From: Effrenium voratum
Taxonomy: Eukaryota; Sar; Dinophyceae; Suessiales; Symbiodiniaceae
Length of the DNA stretch: 64,000 bases
NCBI GenBank assembly: GCA_963377175.1
Contig: CAUJNA010002157.1
Location: forward strand, 480,899 to 544,898
Direction: 5' to 3'
The stretch's first letter is position 1. The number at the start of each line of letters is the position of its first letter. The notes below the pieces were generated by a model that saw nothing but the letters and a program-made list of their open reading frames with translations, was not told the origin of the DNA and did no database searches. Positions 20,001-32,000 of the stretch are shown here, piece after piece. The translations under genes were made by a program, and so were the position numbers.

Positions 20001-23000
20001 AAGCGCAATGAACCTCTGCTTTTTGTCGAGCTTGAAGATGTCCATGATGCTTTGAATATTCCATGGAATGGGATGTCGCAGCTCCTTGCGAAGCGCGAGT
20101 CCCAAATCTTCAAGGTCCATGTAGCCGTCCTCATCCATCACGTACCCACATCCTTCTGTCCCTCGACCACGGAGGATCTTCGAGATGCACGTCAGGGAGC
20201 TGTGGTACTCATTGCTGATTCTCCTGACGGAAGGGTCGTAATCAAAAGAAGGCTGCTTGATGATCTCAAGTCGCTTGGGGCCCTCACCATAGTCAACATA
20301 CTTCACGCCGTCATGGATGCTATAAACCCAGCAATCGTAGTGGCCCCCAGTCACGTTCCTCCCGTAGGAGTCGAGTGGTACCGGCCTGCTCGTCGCCTCG
20401 TCCCTCTGTGCCACCGCAGCCGCCTTTGCACCGGCTTGCGCCGGGCGAACACTTTCGGAAACATCAGCACCGGAAGGCTCACCTGAAGTTGCAAATTCGG
20501 CTGGATCGACAGGGGCGAAATCGAGGGGCTGCCGGAACTCCACTTCTTCACGGGTGAAAGGGAGCCCGATCATCTCTGACAATGAAACGCCGCACTTCGT
20601 TAGCGTTTCCTTGCAGTACGCGAGAACCTCAACGTTGACTGTGCAATCCTCTTGGTGGCGCACCTCGAGCACATCGATCGGACGCATTGTGCAATCATGC
20701 GAACGTGTCAGCTCGGCTACGCTGCCCATTGCGGGGCGCAAGATGGAAAGCATGTACAACATATGATGGGTTCCGCGCATAAACTGGACGGTCTTCGTGA
20801 TATTGTCGTCACTGAAGCACATATGATACCTGTCCAGCAAATCGATGGTCTCGACGAAGGGTGTAGCATCAACATATACAAACATATTGTTGGGGTCGCC
20901 GATGATGTAATCCCGGACTTCCGTCATGAAACGGTCCCAAATCATAGAGAAGCCGTAGAGGTAGCTCTTCGCGCCGGTCATGACTCCAAGGCATGCGCAG
21001 CCCTTGCGGGCCGCGAAATCCCTGGTCCAAGCCAGGTGCCGTCTGGTGTCAGCGAGAAGTTGCTCGGCGTCTCCGATGGGGGTGTCGTAAGGATATGTAC
21101 CAGTGGGCTCGAGGCCGTCCTTCCCAACGAGCTCGTTGCCATTCCAGTAAATCATCGGAATGATGGTGGCTGCTGGGTAGTCGGTACGCACCTCGTCGAT
21201 GAGGGCGGCCAACCGCTTGCACAGCTGTTGTAAGCCCTTGCCCCAAAGCATTTCAGACCTCCATGCACCGACACGCGCCGGGCGAGAGGCATCCAAACGC
21301 TCCGCAAAGTCGTACTTGCGAAGCTTGCGCTTCTTGCCCGAAACCATGGACAGTCCTGAATCAGCGACAGTCACATAGATAAGGAGGTCGCGGTCTGGTA
21401 CACGTGGGGCCTGCAAAACTTTCAAGTACGGTTCGCTTATGGTTAACAGGGGTGTAAGCAATTGCAGGTAGTGCGGTTGGTCCTGCACCCATGTATGAAT
21501 AAGCGACTGTGCAGAGGTCGTCTCGAGGAGGCCCTTGACCGTGGCGGCGAGGTTAGCGTCGTATTTGCCGTTCGTGCATACCGAAGTGGTAGCGACATTC
21601 TCCATCCATCTCCTCCATGCCGGATCGCAATCCCTCGCGGGATGCGCCATAGCCGTCGCGCTGCTCATTGCGAAGAAGATGCAGCACAATCACTCGAAAG
21701 CAACGGCTGCATGGTGGCATGTTCAGAAAATGCATTGTGAACGGCATCGGTGTAAACATACGTGTATCCCTCGGCTTCCTTCAAATGCGTACCACGGCTT
21801 TCATCATGCTCGTGAGAACCATCACACTTGAAGTACTCAACCACGGAAATAGTGGGCATATTACTGGCAACGACCCACTGCTTTTTCATAGGTTTTCCAT
21901 TTCTCCCTTTAATGCCGATTTTGCAACCATGGAATTCGTACTTGTTCATCTTGTACTTAGTCAAGAAACTCCGTAGTTCGGGCCATTTCCAATAACGACA
22001 CGCCTTGGGAAGTTCAAAGGCAACTCTAACGTCATCAGAATAGACATCATTGAGAATGCGTTTGAACCCTCTCAGCAGTGATCGGAATTGCTTGATGTGA
22101 CCCTCGATCTTGGCAGCACCTTTGGGAGTTTGCTGGTTGACATAACCCCACGGGCATCCTCCAGTGCAAGGCAATGAAACGTAGAACATTATTGCACCCT
22201 TAGGATTCTTGCTCCTAAATTCGGCAATTTCATGGACTAACCACTGCCTGCATGTATCAGAGCACCCGTCTTCGGTTTCAGTTACCCGAATGACACGACA
22301 TCCCTTTGAAGAGTCTCTTGATTCGCCCAACCGTGAGGTCGTCGAACAACAGAACTCAATAAGGAGGCGCTTGGGCTGAGCGTTGCATAGCGCGGCGATC
22401 TGCCCCCCCTGATCACTAACTTCTCCGGCCTTGGCGCACGGGGAGAGCAGCAAACTGGTGGCACAGGCTCGCGCCTGGCGATTGGGGGAGATACCGATCA
22501 GCTCAAGTGCATGGTGCCACACTGGGGTGCTGTCAAACGCCTTGGTCAAGATGTCTGCAGCTTGGAGGGTAGTGTCAACATTGATTAACTCGAACTGCCT
22601 ATTCACGAATTGCTCCTGGAGCCATCTAAAGCTAATGCGTTGGGTCCTATCCGTGTGCCTTAGCTTCTGTGAGTGTCCCTGCTGCAGGATAGTGATCGTG
22701 GCCTGATTGTCTTCCATCAGCTTAACTTTCCACTTATCACTGAGATGCACAGTTAGGGCATTGATATTCGCTACACTTGTGCCCGCATCAACATTTCCGT
22801 ACCGAATTTCATCCAACTCGGGGTCGATGCGAGCAACAATGCCATCGGGCACATCAAGGGAGGCCTTTCCTGCCTTTTGAGCATACCCATGTGCTTCTTT
22901 CCCAAACAGGCTGAGCTGGCAGAAAAGCGACAGCGTCGGCAATCCCTCTGCTCTGAGCGCCTGATTCGCAGCGATGACCTCGGCTTCAGTCGAGCTTGTT

Positions 23001-26000
23001 GCGGTCGCTGTCTGCTTCCTACTGAAGGCATTCAGTGGGTAGTACGTGTTTGGCCCTACCAGGATCATGGTGCAACCAGTTGTACTATGCGAGTCGTATT
23101 CGCCTGCCCAATCCGCGTCAGCGAACAACCACAGCCTACAATCAGAGAACTTATCCCCGATAAAACCTCGCATCTTTAGGTCCTTCGAACAGTGTATGTA
23201 AGACACAAGCCGATGTAGAGCGCTGTCGCACTCAGTGGACCATTTACTCACGCGCGAGGCAAGGCTTTGCGTGGCTCTTAGCAGGTCATACCTAGCCATG
23301 CGGGCTGCGAATAGAATCTTCATTAGTACTTTTGCAGCGATCGTTTGAAGCCTGCCCTTTGGCTCCTCTTCATTTACGACAGGTCTCGCGACCTTCGAAC
23401 CAATGAATGGAGTGCTAACCTTACTCAGCGAAGAAACGTTCACCTTGGCAAGTTCGCAATATGCGTCAACGCATGACTTGAGGAAATCAGACATGTCGTA
23501 CTCAACAATGTTGACTTCTTTAGTCATACAACCAACAGGTTTATCGCATATCGTTTCGGGTCCTTTGAACTTCGAAACCTTGACTTCTTTCTTTGCCGCG
23601 GTTTTGTCTCTCATTGATCCAGGCTTAGAGGGCAATGCACATTGCAGAGCTGCTTCCTGATTCTCACCGTAGGAAAACACAGTACGTCCGGTCCACCACG
23701 CGGTGTCCGCAGAAATGCGATCACTTGCATGACGCGACCACTCATCGCAAATTGGACTTGATTTGGATTGATCTTTGATTGTCACACGCTGGGGGTCGAG
23801 GCTGCAAGCGAATGCACTCATTTGCTCCTTAGGACGGAAAAGGCACTTTCTGGGCTGCAAGTGATAGCGTGTCCACGTTTTCGTGTTCTCATCATGCTCC
23901 CAGTAGTCCTCAGTCCTTCTTTGAGAGCAAACACCCGCGTGTTGCGCAGAACCCTCAAACACGTGATTGAAAGGGTGTTCCTCTTTAGACAATCTGACAT
24001 TGTTCTTTTCGATGTGATGACACCCAAAGTATCTACCGAATGGCTCGGGCGCGTCGATCTCGACAACCTTCCCGATCAGTTCCCATCCCTTATCAAGGCT
24101 ACCGGCGGGTCCTGCAAGCTTGAAGTCATCAACATATACGACGAGCAGCAGGTCGAGTTCCGGATGATGGAAAATGGATGTCCATATTTCGGGCAACACT
24201 CTTACAAAGCCTTGCTTGCTTAGGGCATCTTCGAGGTGCTTTTCCCAAAGCCCCCCTGAATCGGGATGTCCGTACAAGGCTAGCACAAGTGGAACAATGG
24301 GGTCAATGTATTGTTTGCTCCAATGGCTGGGCCATCTGTTCTTGGGCAATCTAAGCCATGTGGGAACGCCTTTGAACAGGGCTTGGATGTAGGCTTGCTT
24401 CGCATCGGCTTGCGCCTTGCGGTAGCCGGGCTGCGACCCGAAAGCGTCGAGGATTTTGGCTGCCTCCATTGACGCTGGGCTGGACCCTAGCTCCGCAAAT
24501 AATGCTGCAACAGAGTTTTCATCGTAAACATTGTTCCCTTGGAAAACGGTCCTTCCTTTGAATTTCTTGTTGGGATCATCATCAGGAAGCTCGCTACCCT
24601 TCTCGTAACAAGCCTCGAAAATCCTTCCAATGTGGACCTTTTCCCCTTTGTTCTGGGCTTCTCTGATGACGCGCCTACACTCGTTTACTCTGAACTCGTC
24701 CCAAGTGCCTTTCTTTCGAAGGTTTTCCCATTCCTTGTCAAGAGCAGCTTGGGCCTTTGGCGTATTGGCTACTTCGGCTTTTGGCACAAGCCTTGCAACG
24801 ACTGCACTGAACAGTTCAAGAGCAACATCAAATTCAACCTTCTTGATTCGCTCTTTGACCAACTCACGCAATTGCGGGCGATGCGGCTCCTTCGATGACT
24901 TGTCACGTTCCGGAAGAACGGACATCGCAGGCGCGTGCCGGATCACAGGCAATGTCGGCTCGCCCTCGCGGGCGGCGCTGGTCGGCTTTGCACTCGATGC
25001 GGCTTCGGGGTGCTCGGATCTGGCCTCCGAAGAGACTGCTGTCTCAAGCACTGCCTTCTTGGCATCTGCACGGAGCTGATCTTCATACTGCTGGGTTAGG
25101 GCCTTTCGGTCCTGGCTGCCGAGCATGACCCACATGTCAGACGGGATATCGGGAGGCCTTTTGGATCCGGCCTTCCTACGGACGAGCCGAACCCCATCCC
25201 ACACATAGCCATCAGGTACTGGTGACCCATCAGGCATTATGCTCGGGTCGAATGCACCGCCTTTGTCGGGCACGACAGGCTTGGTCTTCGCTTCGGATTT
25301 CTCCGATGCGGCGGGTTCCTCGATGTGGGCTTGCCCACGTTCCAACGGCACAGGGATCATCTCGTGTCCTAGCACTGGCAACAGGTGGATGAGATGCAGG
25401 GTCTTTCAACAACCTCATCGGGAAGATGAACTCATCAGTCGGAAGCTCAATGCGCTTTGTTCGCTGTACCGTGAGGGACGCATGTTCGATATGGTAATCG
25501 AGCCCTTCTAGTTTTGCAACGAGGAACTCACCCTTCCATGCGAACCCGGGCTGAATATGGTACCCGAGAAACACGCCTTCATTCGATGTTGGCGAAGTCT
25601 TGCCTGCCTGATTGTCAGCTCGTGCAGGGTTGTTCCAGAACAGTATCTTTGCTCCGAAAGGTATCTCAGCTTCATCAAAGGTCTTGTTAAACCTGAGGTA
25701 CCATGGCGAATCATTTCCATTCAACTGTGGCAGGATGTTGGTCGCAACTGCATTGTGCTGGATGGCAAATGGCCACATCGACAGTGGGAACCCTGACTGG
25801 ACAAGGTTCGCACGTGCTCCCTCCAACAGATGTCTGATTTCCCTTTCCACGAAAGATTTGGAAGAATCAACATATTCAATGGAGGTCTGATGACGGTACC
25901 CCAACTGCTCTATTGCGGCTTTCAATTCCCGGGAGTTATCAGTGTAGAGAACCTCAACCTCATCCCTACCGGAAATGAAATGCTGGATCCCTGCAACGGA

Positions 26001-29000
26001 TTGCTCCGTGCTTTTGCTGGTCGACGGGTAAACGTACCTGAACTGCGTATGCACGTCCTTGATCACAAGAGCACACCATTCACCTTTTATGCCTTGCTCG
26101 ATGTTGGCCTTGAGAATCACATGATCAGCAATGATGTGATCTCCAAACGCTTTCGTCTCGAGCCTTCCCTGCCCGCCTTTCGATCTTGCATATGGGGCAA
26201 GCATCTTGGCACGTTGGCAAGTGCGGCAAAAGGGATTCTTCGGATAGTGTGCAAACAAGTGCTCTTTGGTACCTGCTTCGGCAACCAGATCTTGCTCTTT
26301 GCGGGATCTCACAAACCGCTCAACTTCGTCGTCGGGATCATCACCTTCGTCGATGCCTTCGTCATGAACTGGCGCAGGCGCTGGCTTTGATGCTGCTACT
26401 GCACTCAACGATGGCTCAGCTTCACAACTAGAGTCCATGTATGGCACATGACCGTCAACCTTGAGCTGGATCAGAGCACCGTCAGGGCGAACCATGGTTG
26501 GTGCCTTCCCGGATTCCCAATGAAAGGAATATCCTTGATCCAGACACTTCACACCCAGCGACAGCACTGCGGGAGAACTCTCGAGGATGTAAGGCTGAGC
26601 AGGCTCGCACAATGCATCGACATTGATGTCGGCGATCTCGGAAGCAGTGATGTTTCCGTTTGCAGTCACAAGGCGAATAGGCTGCGGGGCCTGTTTTCGG
26701 ATTGCCTTGGACGCATTCCTCAGTGCAGCCTTGCTGATGAGGTCCTGCTCACTACCGGAATCAATGAGCCACACATCCTTTCCCTTTGGGGCAGGGGTGG
26801 CTGCCCTTGGCGCTTCGACATCCTTGCGAACATCGTGAGGCGGCATGGCAACTCTCAGGCACTCATCACACGATAGGCTTGAGATGGAATCAGATTCCAC
26901 ATCGCACATGAAACCGCAAGCGGGCTGGGCTCCATTCTCCATGGCTTTGACTACGGCATTCAACTGATTCGCGGCCTTGCGCGCTGCCTTGTTAGTCCCT
27001 TTGGTCGGCCTGGGGCAGTCCTTGGCACTTGGAAACATCCTATTGTACTGACGTTCCTCATACTCAAGCTTGAAACCATCGCCTTCGGCGGGGATTTCAT
27101 GAACATGAGCATTGGTGTCGAATGACACTCCAATTGGGTTGATCGGCTTTGCGAACATGGCGTACCTGGTGCAGACTGCAGCGGCTTTGGCCTTGGGCTT
27201 AGGCTTAGGTGAATTTGCACGCTTCTTAGCCGCAGGATTTGCATTGGCCTCGCTGCTCGATGCCGCGGCGGCAGATTTGCCGCCCGTGGAGGCATGGCTA
27301 AACTTGCATTTATCACCTCTCGTGCACTTCCCTTGGGCAAAGAAAGAACACGGTGCTTTCTCTCCTTTACCGCCTTTGGGGGAACTTGGCCTGCCGCGGG
27401 TCGCGGAGCGTCCTCGCGGCTCCTTGCGGTGCGCGTAAGGGCAGTTTGCCCCCCTCGTGCACGAGCCCTTCTGGAAGTCAAAACAGTACTTCTCCTCGGT
27501 GTCCTTCGGCTTAGGTGCGCTCTTTTTCTTGGGGTCCCTCTTTTCAGGAGCGGCAGCACCAGCCTTGGGCGTCGGGGCTTTACTGGCATTGACCTTGGAC
27601 ACGCGCTCTCGGTTCTCGCGGAGCCTATCCCTCTCGATTAGATCCCTCATGCAACGCATTAGGAAATCGTACGATTTATTGGGATCATCATCACGGCAAC
27701 GATCATATGTGTCGATGTCGTACCGCAACAGATGGCAGCTTCTCACTTGGCGAAGCAAGATGTCTTTCAACACCTTTTCTTCCGGCGGCCTTTTCATGCC
27801 GGCGATCACGGAATCCCAAGCATTCAGGAAACGCTTGAGATCGATGATTCCTTCGCCGTGTCGCGAGACACGCAACAGGTCCTCCAAGGAGTAGAGGTTT
27901 CCGGCTTCTTCACTGGTCTTGAAATATTGGTCAAACATAAACAAGACCTGCCTTCCTCTCATGGCCTTTCCCTCCTTGGCACATTCTTCCTTTGCTGTTA
28001 GGATTCGCTGAGCCAGATCGCCTTTCGCTGAACGCGTGAGCGCTGCGAGAATCTTCGTGTCTAGGGTCACGAATTTTCCCGGTTCGCCGAGCTCCTCCAA
28101 CAGCTTCTTCTTGTCCTCGCGATCAGACCAGACTTCCATGATCCAAGGCCAAGCCTCGTCTGGACGGTCAGATGCGGCGCGGACATCCTCACGAACCGAT
28201 GTTTTCCATTCACGGTACGTTTCAGGAGTTGGCATCTCCTTGAATCGCAACGTCTCGCTTTCGCGGGTTCTGGGCTTTTCATCGTTCGTGTGGCCTTTTA
28301 CTAACTTCATCAACATTTTGGCGAATGCTTCTTGGCCGAGGTTAGGCCCAAGGCCATCACCTTCGTCTTCATCACCATCGCCATCGCCATCATCATCAGG
28401 TGGCGGACCGCCGGGAGGCTTGCCACCCTGCTTGCGGTCAGTTGACATTGGCCCCTGAGAGAATTGCAGGGGTGGGACCGGTGCACTTGTTTTCACCGGG
28501 GATCGGCTGCTACCTGATGGCTTTTCAGCTGGTCCTTGCGGATCGCGAGCATCTGCGGGCAGTGCTTCGCATTCGGCAGTTGGAATCACGCTAGGGGTAT
28601 ATTCATCCCCGTAACCGTCATAGGTAACAAGCGACCTCAACTTTTCCTTTGCATATTGAAACGGATGGGTCAACGGGTCCAACATTGACCTTTGGGACCG
28701 AGCTGACTTCATGTCGTCGGTCATCAACTCTGGTGAATCCTCTCGGGTATCACCTACCCCTTTGGGCTTCGATCCATCCTCGCGGAGGTCGTGTTGCTTC
28801 TGATACTTCTTCAGCTCATCAAGCTCGTCCTGCAGAAGCCCGTTTTGGTGTGCCATCATGTCAACCGTTCTGGCGTGTGTAGCCTCGACACGGGCTGTGT
28901 CATCGGCATGCTTGGCAGCTTGCTCATGGAGGAGCTGCTGGGCTTCAGCCAGGGTGGATTCGATGGCTTGCCTAAACTCAGTTGTTTTGCGTCCCATTTC

Positions 29001-32000
29001 CGCTTCATGCAATGCTTGGGCATTTTCCTCACACACTTGGCTTATCCTAGCTTCAGCGAAGTTCACTTCTTGCATGAACTCATCGCTCACTCGCTGTTCG
29101 TATTCACGAATCCTATGCGACTGGGCTTGCACACATTCAGCGTAGTGTGCATGCAGCTGATTCTGTGCGGCACGGAGCTCCTCACGGTTTTCCGCTTGCA
29201 AATGCGTTACAGCTGCTTGATGCAGGGCTTCGGCTTCAGACCTAATGGCTGCATCATTCCCAAAAGCAAAGATTGCGGTATTGTACAGTTGAAGGGAATT
29301 CATCAGGGTGCGGTTGTATTGCGCATTAGCGCTTGATGCGAACATTCGCACACCGCCGCCGGTGGCGTTGCCGGAGCTAGCTCCGGCAGCATCCACAGGC
29401 ATGCTGGATCCATCAACTGGCACAAGGGAACCGTCCATTGCTTAGAGCTAGGGGCCTACGGCTGATAACCTATAGATTCAAGGGTTACCGGTTTGGGGCC
29501 CAAAAGGAAACAACAAACCGTCCAAGTGCGCTGCTCGCACATTTACACGCTTGAACAGCCACACTGCGGATGCAACGGATGTAAAACCCCAAACTGACCG
29601 ATCAAATTCTTCAGCTCCCAGGGATCTACTTATTTGAATCGGTGTCTGACATGCGTAGTGACAAGTTGAGCAGCCCTATCAATCTCAAGCAACCACACCT
29701 TGTGACCTTGGAATATGTCAGACATTGTGCAAGCACTTCGACATAGGACTCTCCCAGACTCGCATGATGTTGTGTTCGCTACAGTCGAGTTTTTTTTGTA
29801 GGAAAACCAGGACAACACAGCGAACCAAGTAAGGCTCCTGGTTTGAGATATGTAAATCGGAACGTCGGCGCAACGAAACTGAGCGCCCCGCTTTTGCCCA
29901 CCAGATATCTGAGCTCCTTGGTCGCCTCACGACAGCTTGGACGCATGTGCACTCAGAACGGACCACAACTGGCAAGCCAAACGATCAAAAGATCTGACTT
30001 TGGACACAGCTGCACGGGGGGGGGGGGGGGGGCAATGAGCAACGGGCCGGAGACGGGAACCTTCATCATTGATCATGAGTGAATTTGGCAACCCAAGCCC
30101 TTTTGAGGGCAACTCTTCATACCTACTTGCAGTTCAATGAATCCTTATTGACCCAATATTTAATCTTTAAAACCGCCGAAGAGATACGCTCCCAACCAAT
30201 AGCATGGAACTTGACAGGGGGATCCACGATAAAGGAACAATGGTCACCAGAGTGTTGGGTAAGCTCCTGGAAACGAGGGTAAGCTCCTGTACCCCTGCGA
30301 CATTCTTTCCTTGCCAACCGCAAGGTAGCATTGGAACCCTTTTGGGGTTGACCATTCAGCGGGAGCCCCTACCCTGAATTTGACGATGTGGAGCAAACCA
30401 GCACACCACGCGCCGAGAAAGTCTGGGTGCCGTGCCCACGTAGGTCTCATAGCCTGCTGGAAAGCGGAGGATGAAGTCATGGGCTGCTGCCATACGTGTC
30501 GCGGCCTCACTGTCGGGCGTCCGGCCGAGGGTCAAAACAAAGGCACATGGTGCATTTAAGTTCCCCTCCATTCCGGAGGGGAGACTCGGCACATCCAAGT
30601 AATTGAACACAAGCAATCTATCGGCAAGTACTCCCAGTTGAGTATATGGAATCGAGAATGTATTTTTATCATAGCTAATAACAGGCATGCTGCTGACGAT
30701 TTGCCAGGCTGAATAGGGATCTAGGAGAAACAACAACTTACCCATCCGCTGAGGGGTGTTTTGGTCCATTTGGGTGTTTTGGTTCTGAGGGTACCCTTGT
30801 CAGGAGCGTTTGTTCAAGGGGAAGGAACACCACCATCTTTAGGGTCCATAATTTGATACATGTCCGATTACACCTAGCGAATGATTCAAGTAGGCCACAC
30901 GACTGAAAGCACTCTTTTGCTCTCAATGCGCCTCGATCTCTTCGTCGGACACATCCCTGCCAAGGCCAACCAGCGGAAATGGTTGTGTACACGTGGACAT
31001 CATTTGGGTGCGGATTCATGTCCACCAACCACTGTTGAGGTGGTTTATGAAATTCATAGCCACATGTGCTTAGACGTGATCTGGATGGTGTTTAACAAGA
31101 ACCCTTGAAGGCCCGCGATTCGATCAATAATAGATTCTTTGGACCTAGTGTCAGGCTGGTCAGTGGTCTGTGCTGACTGTTTCACCATGGAATTTCTGCA
31201 CCTTCCTGATTTTGCGACCACAATGAAACAGCTTGCCAAGCACTCATGGTTCTCCTAGACCTTTTTCAGAGTCTGCGGTTCAGACTTTAGCCTCGTCGCA
31301 GTGAGTTAACGAGGCTTGGAGCTTGACTTCACCAAGTGTGAGGCCGAGCCCTGCGACTGAGGCTGTCCTGCTGTGCCTTATCTAGGACTAGAGTGACTTG
31401 AGTCTGGGCATAGAATAGGTTTGATTCCAAGGGTTGATTTCAAATGTTCCAAGTTCCAGATTTGATTCCGTGTTCCAGGTTTGCTTCCAAGGTCAAACGG
31501 GATGAAGGGTCTTTTGCACAGTGGCGTTTCAGCTGACACCCCTTGGGCAGTTCCCCAGCGAACTCTTCGCAAGTTCCCAACGGGCGACACTGGGATGGCT
31601 TCAGCAACCTGGCAAGTGAATGAGCAGCTCGGCGAGCCAGCACAATTGAGCAGAATCCACCTGTGCTCATCTGACATACGGGGTGCCCATTTCTCATGAG
31701 CGAGCTGCTCCTTCCTATGATTGATCCGAACAAGCTCTGCGCCTGAATTGAATTCACCCAATATCTGACCTACCGGTGGGACTGGGCCACGTCCCCTGGT
31801 TGGCTCCCACGAATGAGCATGCGCAGTGCATGCGCGTGCAACCTGGCTCTGAACCGAGAGTTGTTGAGAAACTATGGGAGATGTCCATTGGAACCGGATT
31901 TTCTCTTTGGTAGCTCAAAGGGTAGGCTCCATTCATGGATGTCTCAAAGCCCAAAGGCTTGGCGACGGGCTCAGAGCCGTGCGCAGCCACGCGTCCCATG

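Larger units (their letters stand above)
18090..29613 (-). mobile_element. Ty1/copia-type LTR retrotransposon, full length, with extra third ORF
   Basis: A complete element bounded by two 143-bp direct repeats (18090-18232 and 29471-29613) that differ at one base (18164 against 29545), flanked on both sides by GCTCC. The minus-strand order is 5' LTR, primer site, Gag, protease, integrase, reverse transcriptase, RNase H, methyltransferase-like domain, third ORF, polypurine tract, 3' LTR. Integrase lying before reverse transcriptase is the defining copia order. Three ORFs of about 1402, 1238 and 1107 codons are uninterrupted. The near-identical LTRs and intact frames mean a very recent insertion. 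At 11.5 kb it is about twice the length of an ordinary copia element, mostly because of the methyltransferase-like domain and ORF3. It lies inside an ABC transporter intron, in the same orientation as the host gene. Confidence 0.96.

Noticed and set aside
19713..21233. Long plus-strand open frames of 257 and 193 codons
   Set aside because: They are antisense shadows of ORF3; GC bias at third codon positions of the real frame keeps the opposite frame open.
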